Shown here: positions 12,042 through 24,660 of the stretch, in pieces
Position numbering within the stretch: position 1 is the stretch's first letter
Layout of the letters: the number at the start of each line of letters is the position of its first letter
From: Astropecten irregularis
Lineage: Eukaryota; Echinodermata; Asteroidea; Paxillosida; Astropectinidae
Length of the DNA stretch: 64,000 nucleotides
Assembly: GCA_963971285.1 (NCBI GenBank)
Contig: OZ020253.1
Span: 2,542,001 to 2,606,000 of the forward strand
Direction: 5' to 3'
Translations under genes and position numbers: made by a program
Notes under the pieces: model-generated
Databases searched by the model: none
Seen by the model: only the letters and a program-made list of their open reading frames with translations
Told to the model about the DNA's origin: nothing

Positions 12042-14120
12042 AAGACTTCAGTAGTCAACAGCAGTGACAGTAGCGACAGCAGCGACAGCAGTGACAGCGG
12101 AGACGGCAGAAACAGCAGCAGTGACAGCAGCAGTAGCAGAAACAGCACAGACATCAGCGACAGCAGAGACAGCAGCGACAGCAGAGACGGCAGAGATGAC
12201 AGAGACGGCAGCGACAGCGGAGATGACAAAGACGGCAGTGACGTCAGCAACAGCAGAGACAGCAGAGACAGCAGAGAAAGCAGAGACGGCAGAAACAGCA
12301 GCAGTAGCAGAAACAGCAGAGACTGCAGCGACAGCAGAGACAGCAGCAACAGCAGAGATAGAGACAGCAGAGACAGCAGAGACGGCAGAGATGACAGATG
12401 GCAGTGACAGCGGAGACAGCAGCAACAGCAGAGATGGCAGAGACGGCAGTGACAGCAGAGACAGCAGAGACGGCAGAGATGACAAAGATGGCAGCGACGT
12501 CAGCGACAGCAGAGACAGCAGAGATGGCAGAGACGGCAGCGACAGCAGAGACAGCAGCAACAGCAGAGATGGCAGCGACAGCAAAGACGGCAGAGATGGC
12601 AGAGACGGCAGCGACAGCAGAGACAGCAGCAACAGCAGAGATAGAGACAGCAGAGACAGCAGAGACGGCAGAGATGACAGATGGCAGTGACAGCGGAGAC
12701 AGCAGCAACAGCAAAGATGGCAGAGATGGCAGAGACGGCAGCGACAGCAGAGACAGCAGAGATGGCAGAGACGGCAGCGACAGCAGAGACAGCAGCAACA
12801 GCAGAGATGGCAGCGACAGCAAAGACGGCAGAGATGGCATTGACGGCAGAGACGGCAGCGACAGCAGAGACAGAAGAGACAGCAGAGACAGCAGAGACAG
12901 CAGAAACAGCTGAGACAGCTGAGACAGCAGAGACAGCAGAGACAGCAGAGACGGCAGAGATGACAAAGACGGCAGCGACGTCAGCGACGGCAGAGACGGC
13001 AGTGACACCAGTGACAGCAGAGACTGCAGAGACAGCAGAGACGGCAAAGACGGCAGAGACGGCAGAGACAGCAGAGACAGCAGTGACAGCAGAGATAGCA
13101 GAGACAGCAGAGACGGCAGAGACGGCAGCGACAGCAGAGACGGCAGAGACGGCAGAGACGGCAGAGACGGCAAAGACGGCAGAGACGGCAGAGACAGCAG
13201 AGACAGCAGTGACAGCAGAGATAGCAGAGACTGCAGAGACAGCAGAGACAGCAGAGACGGCAGTGACACCAGTGACAGCAGAGACTGCAGAGACAGCAGA
13301 GACGGCAAAGACGGCAGAGACGGCAGAGACAGCAGAGACAGCAGTGACAGCAGAGATAGCAGAGACAGCAGAGACGGCAGAGACGGCAGCGACAGCAGTG
13401 ACAGCAGTGACAGCAGAGACAGCAGAGACGGCAGAGACGGCAGAGACGGCAGAGACGGCAGAGACGGCAGAGGCGGCAGAGATGGCAGAGATGGCAGCGA
13501 CAGCAGTGACAGCAGTGACAGCAGAGACAGCAGAGACGGCAGAGATGGCAGAGGCGGCAGAGACGGCAGAGACAGCAGAGACAGCAGAGACAGCAGAGAC
13601 AGCAGAGACGGCAGCGACAGCAGAGACAGCAGAGACGGCAGAGACGGCAGAGACGGCAGAGATGGCAGAGATGGCAGAGAAGGCAGAGACGACAGAGACG
13701 ACAGAGACGGCAGAGACAACAGAGACGGCAGAGACAGCAGAGACGGCAGAGATGGCAGAGATGGCAGAGAAGGCAGAGGCGGCAGAGACAGCAGCGACGG
13801 CAGAGACAGCAGAGACGGCAGAGACGGCAGAGACGGCAGAGACGGCAGAGACGGCAGAGACGGCAGAGACGGCAGAGATGGTAGAGACGGCAGCGACAGC
13901 AGAGACGGCAGAGACAGCAGAGACGGCAGAGACGGCAGAGACAGCAGAGACGGCAGAGATGGTAGAGACGGCAGAGATGGCAGAGACGGCAGAGACGGCA
14001 GAGACAGCAGAGACGGCAGAAACAGCAGAGACAGCAGCAACAGCAGAGACAGCAGCGACATCAGAGACAGCGACAGCAGTGATGGGAGCAACATCACTGC
14101 AGATGAACCCATGGCCATGG
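12042..14120 (+). pseudogene. Block B: Ser/Asp-rich exon expanded into a 9-bp minisatellite
   Basis: After the acceptor the frame reads KTSVVNSSDSSDSSDSSD and continues as SRD, GRD and SDS triplets to a stop at 12405-12407; frame slips then alternate the reading. The right end reads [15 protein letters not shown] and meets a donor-like gtaata at 14121. The 9-bp unit (roughly agcagagac / ggcagagac) encodes S/G-R-D in this frame. The left end is less regular (true SSD codons); homogeneity rises to the right. I read it as an original low-complexity coding exon that grew into a satellite. Confidence 0.62.
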
Positions 14121-14307
14121 TAATAATTTGCTCTTTGTTTGGTTTTTCGGTCTGTTAGTCGGTTTGGCTGTCCGTCTGTCTGTCGGTCGTTTATCTCTCC
14201 TTCAACTGAGGGAATCCAATCATTTATTATGAACATGTCTTCTTCATTTCCTCTGGTCTAACAGGAGTGACTATGCACCTCACGTACTACCAGCATCGCA
14301 GACATGA

Positions 14308-14490
14308 GTCAAGCATCTTCCCTGGACTACAGAGGACAAGCGAAACGTCCAGGAGTGCCTACAGAGGTTCTTGCTGTTGAGGAAAGTTCCGGGCAATCGT
14401 GACATCAAGGCAGCTTGTTCGGTGGCACTGCAGACCCGGTATTGGAGGAACATCAAGGACTTTTGACGAAATTCGCTGACACTCTACCCT
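14308..14490 (+). pseudogene. Block C: C-terminal Trp/Lys-rich domain, best-preserved copy
   Basis: Reads VKHLPWTTEDKRNVQECLQR, then FLLLRKVPGNRDIKAACSVA, then LQTRYWRNIKDF followed by TGA and RNSLTLY. The pattern P-W-T-x-E-x-K, F-x-x-x-x-K-V-P-G, C, R-x-W-x-x-I-K-x-F is a domain I recognise at the end of tyrosine-recombinase-like proteins of invertebrates and fish. A frame break lies just upstream of VKH (TGA at 14305-14307). This copy lacks the stop and frameshift found in the other five. Confidence 0.7.
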
Positions 14491-14600
14491 AGAGAAGCGA
14501 AAACACTAGATATCCTACTGTCTCATGTACATGCTGCAACTATCCTCTTTTGGATAGATACTGCCAAGTATGTCCTCAATGTACAGTGTCTGCATGTATG
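14491..14600 (+). other. 3' flank of the decayed gene, left edge of the 35-bp array
   Basis: Contains cactagatatcctactgtc and the segment paralogous to 10547-10670. Degenerate satellite units begin about 14600. Confidence 0.7.
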
Positions 14601-14835
14601 GATGATAGCTATATGTATGAAGCTTGTATGTGATTGATGATCCGTATGAAGCTTGTGTGTGATTGATGGTAGATATACGTATGAAGCTTGCCTGTGATTG
14701 ATGATAGATAGACGTATGAAGCTTGCCTGTGATTGATGATAGATATACGTATGAAGCTTGCCTGTGATTGATGATAGATATACGTATGAAGCTTGCCTGT
14801 GATTGATGATAGATATACGTATGAAGCTTGCCTGT

Positions 14836-17365
14836 GATTGATGATAGATATACCTATGAAGCTTGTATGCGATTGATGATAGATATACGTATGAAGCTTG
14901 TGTGTGATTGATGGTAGATATACGTATGAAGCTTGCCTGTGATTGATGATAGATATACGTATGAAGCTTGCCTGTGATTGATGATAGATATAAGTATGAA
15001 GCTTGTATGTGATTGATGATAGATATACGTACGAAGCTTGCCTGTGATTGATGATAGATATACCTATGAAGCTTGTATGCGATTGATGATAGATATACGT
15101 ATGAAGCTTGTGTGTGATTGATAGTAGATATACCTATGAAGCTTGTATGCGATTGATGATAGATATACGTACGAAGCTTGCCTGTGATTGATGATAGATA
15201 TACGTATGAAGCTTGTATGTGATTGATGATAGATATACGTATGAAGCTTGCCTGTGATTGATGACAGATATACGTATGAAGCTTGCCTGTGATTGATGAT
15301 AGATATACCTATGAAGCTTGTATGCGATTGATGATAGATATACGTATGAAGATTGCCTGTGATTGATGATAGATAGACGTATGAAGCTTGCCTGTGATTG
15401 ATGATAGATATACCTATGAAGCTTGTATGCGATTGATGATAGATATACGTATGAAGCTTGCCTGTGATTGATGATAGATATACCTATGAAGCTTGCCTGT
15501 GATTGATGATAGATATACGTATGAAGCTTGCCTGTGATTGATGACAGATATACGTATGAAGCTTGCCTGTGATTGATGATAGATATACCTATGAAGCTTG
15601 TATGCGATTGATGATAGATATACGTATGAAGCTTGCCTGTGATTGATGATAGATATACGTATGAAGCTTGCCTGTGATTGATGATAGATATACGTATGAA
15701 GCTTGCCTGTGATTGATGACAGATATACGTATGAAGCTTGCCTGTGATTGATGATAGATATACCTATGAAGCTTGTATGCGATTGATGATAGATATACGT
15801 ATGAAGCTTGCCTGTGATTGATGACAGATATACGTATGAAGCTTGCCTGTGATTGATGATAGATATACCTATGAAGCTTGTATGCGATTGATGATAGATA
15901 TACGTATGAAGCTTGCCTGTGATTGATGATAGATATACGTATGAAGCTTGCCTGTGATTGATGATAGATATACGTATGAAGCTTGCCTGTGATTGATGAT
16001 AGATATACGTATGAAGCTTGCCTGTGATTGATGATAGATATACGTATGAAGCTTGCCTGTGATTGATGATAGATATACCTATGAAGCTTGTATGCGATTG
16101 ATGATAGATATACGTATGAAGCTTGTGTGTGATTGATGGTAGATATACGTATGAAGCTTGCCTGTGATTGATGATAGATATACGTATGAAGCTTGCCTGT
16201 GATTGATGATAGATATAAGTATGAAGCTTGTATGTGATTGATGATAGATATACGTACGAAGCTTGCCTGTGATTGATGATAGATATACCTATGAAGCTTG
16301 TATGCGATTGATGATAGATATACGTATGAAGCTTGTGTGTGATTGATAGTAGATATACCTATGAAGCTTGTATGCGATTGATGATAGATATACGTACGAA
16401 GCTTGCCTGTGATTGATGATAGATATACGTATGAAGCTTGTATGTGATTGAAGATAGATATACGTATGAAGCTTGCCTGTGATTGATGACAGATATACGT
16501 ATGAAGCTTGCCTGTGATTGATGATAGATATACCTATGAAGCTTGTATGCGATTGATGATAGATATACGTATGAAGATTGCCTGTGATTGATGATAGATA
16601 GATGTATGAAGCTTGCCTGTGATTGATGATAGATATACCTATGAAGCTTGTATGCGATTGATGATAGATATACGTATGAAGCTTGCCTGTGATTGATGAT
16701 AGATATACCTATGAAGCTTGCCTGTGATTGATGATAGATATACGTATGAAGCTTGCCTGTGATTGATGACAGATATACGTATGAAGCTTGCCTGTGATTG
16801 ATGATAGATATACCTATGAAGCTTGTATGCGATTGATGATAGATATACGTATGAAGCTTGCCTGTGATTGATGATAGATATACGTATGAAGCTTGCCTGT
16901 GATTGATGATAGATATACGTATGAAGCTTGCCTGTGATTGATGACAGATATACGTATGAAGCTTGCCTGTGATTGATGATAGATATACCTATGAAGCTTG
17001 TATGCGATTGATGATAGATATACGTATGAAGCTTGCCTGTGATTGATGACAGATATACGTATGAAGCTTGCCTGTGATTGATGATAGATATACCTATGAA
17101 GCTTGTATGCGATTGATGATAGATATACGTATGAAGCTTGCCTGTGATTGATGATAGATATACGTATGAAGCTTGCCTGTGATTGATGATAGATATACGT
17201 ATGAAGCTTGCCTGTGATTGATGATAGATATACGTATGAAGCTTGCCTGTGATTGATGATAGATGTACGTATGAAGCTTGCCTGTGATTGATGATAGATA
17301 TACCTATGAAGCTTGTATGCGATTGATGATAGATATACGTATGAAGCTTGTGTGTGATTGATGGT
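14836..17365 (+). repeat. 1225-bp higher-order repeat (35 units), two copies
   Basis: Rare variants recur exactly 1225 bases apart: taagtatgaag at 14991 and 16216, gaagattg at 15348 and 16573, with the order of variants conserved up to about 16140/17365. Confidence 0.88.
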
Positions 17366-20300
17366 AGATATACGTATGAAGCTTGTATGCGATTGATGAT
17401 AGATATACGTATGAAGCTTGCCTGTGATTGATGATAGATATACATATGAAGCTTGTATGTGATTGATGATAGATATACGTATGAAGCTTGCCTGTGATTG
17501 ATGATAGATATACGTATGAAGCTTGCCTGTGATTGATGATAGATATACGTATGAAGCTTGCCTGTGATTGATGATAGATATACGTATGAAGCTTGCCTGT
17601 GATTGATGATAGATATACGTATGAAGCTTGCCTGTGATTGATGATAGATGTACGTATGAAGCTTGCCTGTGATTGATGATAGATATACCTATGAAGCTTG
17701 TATGCGATTGATGATAGATATACGTATGAAGCTTGTGTGTGATTGATGGTAGATATACGTATGAAGCTTGTATGCGATTGATGATAGATATACGTATGAA
17801 GCTTGCCTGTGATTGATGATAGATATACATATGAAGCTTGTATGTGATTGATGATAGATATACGTATGAAGCTTGCCTGTGATTGATGATAGATATACCT
17901 ATGAAGCTTGCCTGTGATTGATGATAGATATACGTATGAAGCTTGCCTGTGATTGATGATAGATATACCTATGAAGCTTGTGTGTGATTGATAGTAGATA
18001 TACGTATGAAGCTTGCCTGTGATTGATGATAGATATACCTATGAAGCTTGTATGCGATTGATGATAGATATACGTACGGAGCTTGTGTGTGATTGATGGT
18101 AGATATACGTATGAAGCTTGCCTGTGATTGATGATAGATATACGTATGAAGCTTGTGTGTGATTGATGGTAGATATACCTATGAAGCTTGCCTGTGATTG
18201 ATGATAGATATACGTATGAAGCTTGTTTGTGATTGATGATAGATATACGTAAGAAGCTTGCCTGTGATTGATGATAGATATACCTATGAAGCTTGTTTGT
18301 GATTGATGATAGATATACGTATGAAGCTTGTTTGTGATTGATGATAGATATACGTAAGAAGCTTGCCTGTGATTGAAGATAGATATACGTGTGAAGCTTG
18401 CCTGTGATTGATGATAGATATGTATGAAGCTTGCCTGTGATTGATGATAGATATGTATGAAGCTTGCCTGTGATTGATGATAGATATACCTATGAAGCTT
18501 GTATGCGATTGATGATAGATATACGTATGAAGCTTGTGTGTGATTGATGGTAGATATACGTATGAAGCTTGCCTGTGATTGATGATAGATATACGTATGT
18601 AGCTTGTGTGTGATTGATGGTAGATATACCTATGAAGCTTGCCTGTGATTGATGATAGATATACGTAAGAAGCTTGTTTGTGATTGATGACAGATATACG
18701 TATGAAGCTTGTGTGTGATTGATGATAGATATACCTATGAAGCTTGTTTGTGATTGATGATAGATATACGTATGAAGCTTGTTTGTGATTGATGATAGAT
18801 ATACGTAAGAAGCTTGCCTGTGATTGATGATAGATATACCTATGAAGCTTGTATATGCGATTGATGATAGATATACGTATGAAGCTTGTGTGTGATTGAT
18901 GGTAGATATACCTATGAAGCTTGCCTGTGATTGATGATAGATATACATATGTAGCTTGTATGTGATTGATGATAGATATACGTATGAAGCTTGTTTGTGA
19001 TTGATGATAGATATACCTATGAAGCTTGCCTGCGATTGATGATAGATATACCTATGAAGCTTGCCTGTGATTGATGATAGATATACCTATGAAGCTTGTT
19101 TGTGATTGATGATAGATATACCTATGAAGCTTGTTTGTGATTGATGATAGATATACCTATGAAGCTTGTTTGTGATTGATGATAGATATACCTATGAAGC
19201 TTGCCTGTGATTGATGATAGATATACCTATGAAGCTTGCCTGTGATTGATGATAGATATACCTATGAAGCTTGTTTGTGATTGATGATAGATATACCTAT
19301 GAAGCTTGCCTGCGATTGATGATAGATATACCTATGAAGCTTGCCTGTGATTGATGATAGATATACCTATGAAGCTTGTTTGTGATTGATGATAGATATA
19401 CCTATGAAGCTTGTTTGTGATTGATGATAGATATACCTATGAAGCTTGTATGCGATTGATGATAGATATACGTATGAAGCTTGCCTGTGATTGATGACAG
19501 ATATACGTATGAAGCTTGCCTGTGATTGATGATAGATATACCTATGAAGCTTGTATGCGATTGATGATAGATATACGTATGAAGCTTGCCTGTGATTGAT
19601 GATAGATATACGTATGAAGCTTGCCTGTGATTGATGATAGATATACGTATGAAGCTTGCCTGTGATTGATGATAGATATACGTATGAAGCTTGCCTGTGA
19701 TTGATGATAGATATACGTATGAAGCTTGCCTGTGATTGATGATAGATATACCTATGAAGCTTGTATGCGATTGATGATAGATATACGTATGAAGCTTGTG
19801 TGTGATTGATGGTAGATATACGTATGAAGCTTGCCTGTGATTGATGATAGATATACGTATGAAGCTTGCCTGTGATTGATGATAGATATAAGTATGAAGC
19901 TTGTATGTGATTGATGATAGATATACGTACGAAGCTTGCCTGTGATTGATGATAGATATACCTATGAAGCTTGTATGCGATTGATGATAGATATACGTAT
20001 GAAGCTTGTGTGTGATTGATAGTAGATATACCTATGAAGCTTGTATGCGATTGATGATAGATATACGTACGAAGCTTGCCTGTGATTGATGATAGATATA
20101 CGTATGAAGCTTGTATGTGATTGAAGATAGATATACGTATGAAGCTTGCCTGTGATTGATGACAGATATACGTATGAAGCTTGCCTGTGATTGATGATAG
20201 ATATACCTATGAAGCTTGTATGCGATTGATGATAGATATACGTATGAAGATTGCCTGTGATTGATGATAGATAGATGTATGAAGCTTGCCTGTGATTGAT

Positions 20301-23113
20301 GATAGATATACCTATGAAGCTTGTATGCGATTGATGATAGATATACGTATGAAGCTTGCCTGTGATTGATGATAGATATACCTATGAAGCTTGCCTGTGA
20401 TTGATGATAGATATACGTATGAAGCTTGCCTGTGATTGATGACAGATATACGTATGAAGCTTGCCTGTGATTGATGATAGATATACCTATGAAGCTTGTA
20501 TGCGATTGATGATAGATATACGTATGAAGCTTGCCTGTGATTGATGATAGATATACGTATGAAGCTTGCCTGTGATTGATGATAGATATACGTATGAAGC
20601 TTGCCTGTGATTGATGACAGATATACGTATGAAGCTTGCCTGTGATTGATGATAGATATACCTATGAAGCTTGTATGCGATTGATGATAGATATACGTAT
20701 GAAGCTTGCCTGTGATTGATGACAGATATACGTATGAAGCTTGCCTGTGATTGATGATAGATATACCTATGAAGCTTGTATGCGATTGATGATAGATATA
20801 CGTATGAAGCTTGCCTGTGATTGATGATAGATATACGTATGAAGCTTGCCTGTGATTGATGATAGATATACGTATGAAGCTTGCCTGTGATTGATGATAG
20901 ATATACGTATGAAGCTTGCCTGTGATTGATGATAGATGTACGTATGAAGCTTGCCTGTGATTGATGATAGATATACCTATGAAGCTTGTATGCGATTGAT
21001 GATAGATATACGTATGAAGCTTGTGTGTGATTGATGGTAGATATACGTATGAAGCTTGTATGCGATTGATGATAGATATACGTATGAAGCTTGCCTGTGA
21101 TTGATGATAGATATACATATGAAGCTTGTATGTGATTGATGATAGATATACGTATGAAGCTTGCCTGTGATTGATGATAGATATACGTATGAAGCTTGCC
21201 TGTGATTGATGATAGATATACGTATGAAGCTTGCCTGTGATTGATGATAGATATACGTATGAAGCTTGCCTGTGATTGATGATAGATATACGTATGAAGC
21301 TTGCCTGTGATTGATGATAGATGTACGTATGAAGCTTGCCTGTGATTGATGATAGATATACCTATGAAGCTTGTATGCGATTGATGATAGATATACGTAT
21401 GAAGCTTGTGTGTGATTGATGGTAGATATACGTATGAAGCTTGTATGCGATTGATGATAGATATACGTATGAAGCTTGCCTGTGATTGATGATAGATATA
21501 CATATGAAGCTTGTATGTGATTGATGATAGATATACGTATGAAGCTTGCCTGTGATTGATGATAGATATACCTATGAAGCTTGCCTGTGATTGATGATAG
21601 ATATACGTATGAAGCTTGCCTGTGATTGATGATAGATATACCTATGAAGCTTGTGTGTGATTGATAGTAGATATACGTATGAAGCTTGCCTGTGATTGAT
21701 GATAGATATACCTATGAAGCTTGTATGCGATTGATGATAGATATACGTACGGAGCTTGTGTGTGATTGATGGTAGATATACGTATGAAGCTTGCCTGTGA
21801 TTGATGATAGATATACGTATGAAGCTTGTGTGTGATTGATGGTAGATATACCTATGAAGCTTGCCTGTGATTGATGATAGATATACGTATGAAGCTTGTT
21901 TGTGATTGATGATAGATATACGTAAGAAGCTTGCCTGTGATTGATGATAGATATACCTATGAAGCTTGTTTGTGATTGATGATAGATATACGTATGAAGC
22001 TTGTTTGTGATTGATGATAGATATACGTAAGAAGCTTGCCTGTGATTGAAGATAGATATACGTGTGAAGCTTGCCTGTGATTGATGATAGATATGTATGA
22101 AGCTTGCCTGTGATTGATGATAGATATGTATGAAGCTTGCCTGTGATTGATGATAGATATACCTATGAAGCTTGTATGCGATTGATGATAGATATACGTA
22201 TGAAGCTTGTGTGTGATTGATGGTAGATATACGTATGAAGCTTGCCTGTGATTGATGATAGATATACGTATGTAGCTTGTGTGTGATTGATGGTAGATAT
22301 ACCTATGAAGCTTGCCTGTGATTGATGATAGATATACGTAAGAAGCTTGTTTGTGATTGATGACAGATATACGTATGAAGCTTGTGTGTGATTGATGATA
22401 GATATACCTATGAAGCTTGTTTGTGATTGATGATAGATATACGTATGAAGCTTGTTTGTGATTGATGATAGATATACGTAAGAAGCTTGCCTGTGATTGA
22501 TGATAGATATACCTATGAAGCTTGTATATGCGATTGATGATAGATATACGTATGAAGCTTGTGTGTGATTGATGGTAGATATACCTATGAAGCTTGCCTG
22601 TGATTGATGATAGATATACATATGTAGCTTGTATGTGATTGATGATAGATATACGTATGAAGCTTGTTTGTGATTGATGATAGATATACCTATGAAGCTT
22701 GCCTGCGATTGATGATAGATATACCTATGAAGCTTGCCTGTGATTGATGATAGATATACCTATGAAGCTTGTTTGTGATTGATGATAGATATACCTATGA
22801 AGCTTGTTTGTGATTGATGATAGATATACCTATGAAGCTTGTTTGTGATTGATGATAGATATACCTATGAAGCTTGCCTGTGATTGATGATAGATATACC
22901 TATGAAGCTTGCCTGTGATTGATGATAGATATACCTATGAAGCTTGTTTGTGATTGATGATAGATATACCTATGAAGCTTGCCTGCGATTGATGATAGAT
23001 ATACCTATGAAGCTTGCCTGTGATTGATGATAGATATACCTATGAAGCTTGTTTGTGATTGATGATAGATATACCTATGAAGCTTGTTTGTGATTGATGA
23101 TAGATATACCTAT
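15768..23113 (+). repeat. 3673-bp higher-order repeat (105 units), two tandem copies
   Basis: Copy 1 is about 15768-19440 and copy 2 about 19441-23113. Rare variants taagtatg (16216/19889), gaagattg (16573/20246) and the indel units recur 3673 bases apart. Long open frames at 16639, 16814 and 18490 recur at 20312, 20487 and 22163 with identical translations. 105 x 35 = 3675, less 4 plus 2 from indels, gives 3673. Confidence 0.93.
16814..17830 (+). repeat. 385-bp (11-unit) sub-repeat
   Basis: The series ending in tacatatgaagcttgtatgtg at about 17436 recurs at about 17821, 385 bases later, with gatagatgtacg at 17262 and 17647. The same happens in the second 3673-bp copy. Confidence 0.8.
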
Positions 23114-24430
23114 GAAGCTTGTTTGTGATTGATGATAGATATACCTATGAAGCTTGCCTGTGATTGATGATAGATATACCTATGAAGCTTGCCTGTGATT
23201 GATGATAGATATACCTATGAAGCTTGTTTGTGATTGATGATAGATATACCTATGAAGCTTGCCTGCGATTGATGATAGATATACCTATGAAGCTTGTCTG
23301 TGATTGATGATAGATATACGTATGAAGCTTGTCTGTGATTGATGGTAGATATACGTATGAAACTTGTCTGTGATTGATGATAGATAAACGCATGAAGCTT
23401 GTCTGTGATTGATGATAGATATACCTATGAAGCTTGCCTGTGATTGATGATAGATATACGTATGAAGCTTGCCTGTGATTGATGATAGATATACGTATGA
23501 AGCTTGTCTGTGATTGATGATAGATATACGTATGAAGCTTGTCTGTGATTGATGGTAGATATACCTATGAAGCTTGCCTGTGATTGATGATAGATATACC
23601 TATGAAGCTTGTATGCGATTGATGATAGATATACTTATGAAGCTTGCCTGTGATTGATGATAGATATACCTATGAAGCTTGTTTGTGATTGATGATAGAT
23701 ATACGTATGAAGCTTGCCTGTGATTGATGATAGATAAACCTATGAAGCTTGTTTGTGATTGATGATAGATATACGTATGAAGCTTGCCTGTGATTGATGA
23801 TAGATATACCTATGAAGCTTGTTTGTGATTGATGATAGATATACGTATGAAGCTTGCCTGTGATTGATGATAGATATACGTATGAAGCTTGCCTGTGATT
23901 GATGATAGATATACCTATGAAGCTTGTTTGTGATTGATGATAGATATACGTATGAAGCTTGCCTGTGATTGATGATAGATAAACCTATGAAGCTTGTTTG
24001 TGATTGATGATAGATATACGTAAGAAGCTTGCCTGTGATTGATGATAGATATACCTGTGAAGCTTGTATGCGATTGATGATAGATATACGTATGAAGCTT
24101 GTGTGTGATTGATGGTAGATATACGTATGAAGCTTGCCTGTGATTGATGATAGATATACGTGTGAAGCTTGTATGCGATTGATGATAGATATACGTGTGA
24201 AGCTTGTATGCGATTGATGATAGATATACGTATGAAGCTTGTTTGTGATTGATGATAGATATACGTATGAAGCTTGTTTGTGATTGATGATAGATATACG
24301 TAAGAAGCGTGTATGTGATTGATGATAGATATACGTATGAAGCTTGTATGTGATTGATGGTAGATATACGTATGAAGCTTGTATGTGATTGATGATAGAT
24401 ATACCTATGAAGCCTGTGTGTGATTGATGG

Positions 24431-24660
24431 TAACTACATGTACTTTATAACTCTCAGTCTAATCTGATGAAACTTTCAAAGAAAAACACACATTTTGAAT
24501 AAAATACTCAAAACACAATAGAGGTTCTCAATGAAAGTGATTTTTATTTGTCACATTGTAATTACTTCATTAAGAACACCACTATAATCATTTAAAACAT
24601 CAATTAGGGACACAAAGTGACCATAAGGAATGACCAGATGATAACATGTCTTGTAAATAA
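24431..24660. other. AT-rich spacer between array and G-rich block
   Basis: No repeat or coding similarity seen. Confidence 0.5.

Larger units (their letters stand above)
10986..14490 (+). pseudogene. Decayed tyrosine-recombinase-like gene (TE-type), C-terminal part
   Basis: Three exon-like blocks in order. Block A: 10986-11027 reads ETHVATAAQILALK, and after an insertion 11537-11727 reads NNQLELL, then ADFMGHNLRLHHKYY, then LPD, ending SLERGYFLSQLGRSLEDVHKQE at a gtaagg donor. Block B: 12042-14120, Ser/Asp-rich. Block C: 14308-14490. The layout (R/K-H-x-A-T, then L-x-x-x-M-G-H-x-x-x-x-H-x-x-Y-Y-x-L-P, an acidic linker, then P-W-x-x-E and V-P-G ... R-x-W-x-x-I-K) is one I recognise from uncharacterised invertebrate and fish proteins that look like tyrosine recombinases, possibly Crypton-type; that assignment is inference. 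It is broken: MITEs inside block A, one-base loss at 11559-11562, TAG at 11605, frame breaks in block B, TGA near 14474. Upstream exons were not found. Confidence 0.72.
14600..24430 (+). repeat. 35-bp satellite array, about 280 units
   Basis: The unit is tatgaagcttgcctgtgatt followed by gatgatagatatacg, 35 bases. Main variants are gcttgcctgtg, gcttgtatgcg, gcttgtttgtg, gcttgtgtgtg and tacct/tacgt. HindIII-like aagctt occurs in nearly every unit. Length is almost constant; rare indels are two copies of a 2-base loss (gatatgtatg at 18420 and 18452) and a 2-base gain (gtatatgcg at 18851). Long minus-strand frames here (YIYHQSQASFIRISIINHRQ...) arise because a 35-bp unit cycles through all three frames without stops. 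Confidence 0.97.

Noticed and set aside
16639-22621. Minus-strand frames encoding YIYHQSQASFIRISIINHRQ repeats (up to 338 codons)
   Set aside because: A 35-bp unit without stops cycles through three frames, giving a 35-residue pseudo-period. No homology and no independent gene signals.
14600-24430. CRISPR-like array of 35-bp repeats
   Set aside because: Units are directly adjacent with no spacers, and the DNA is eukaryotic.
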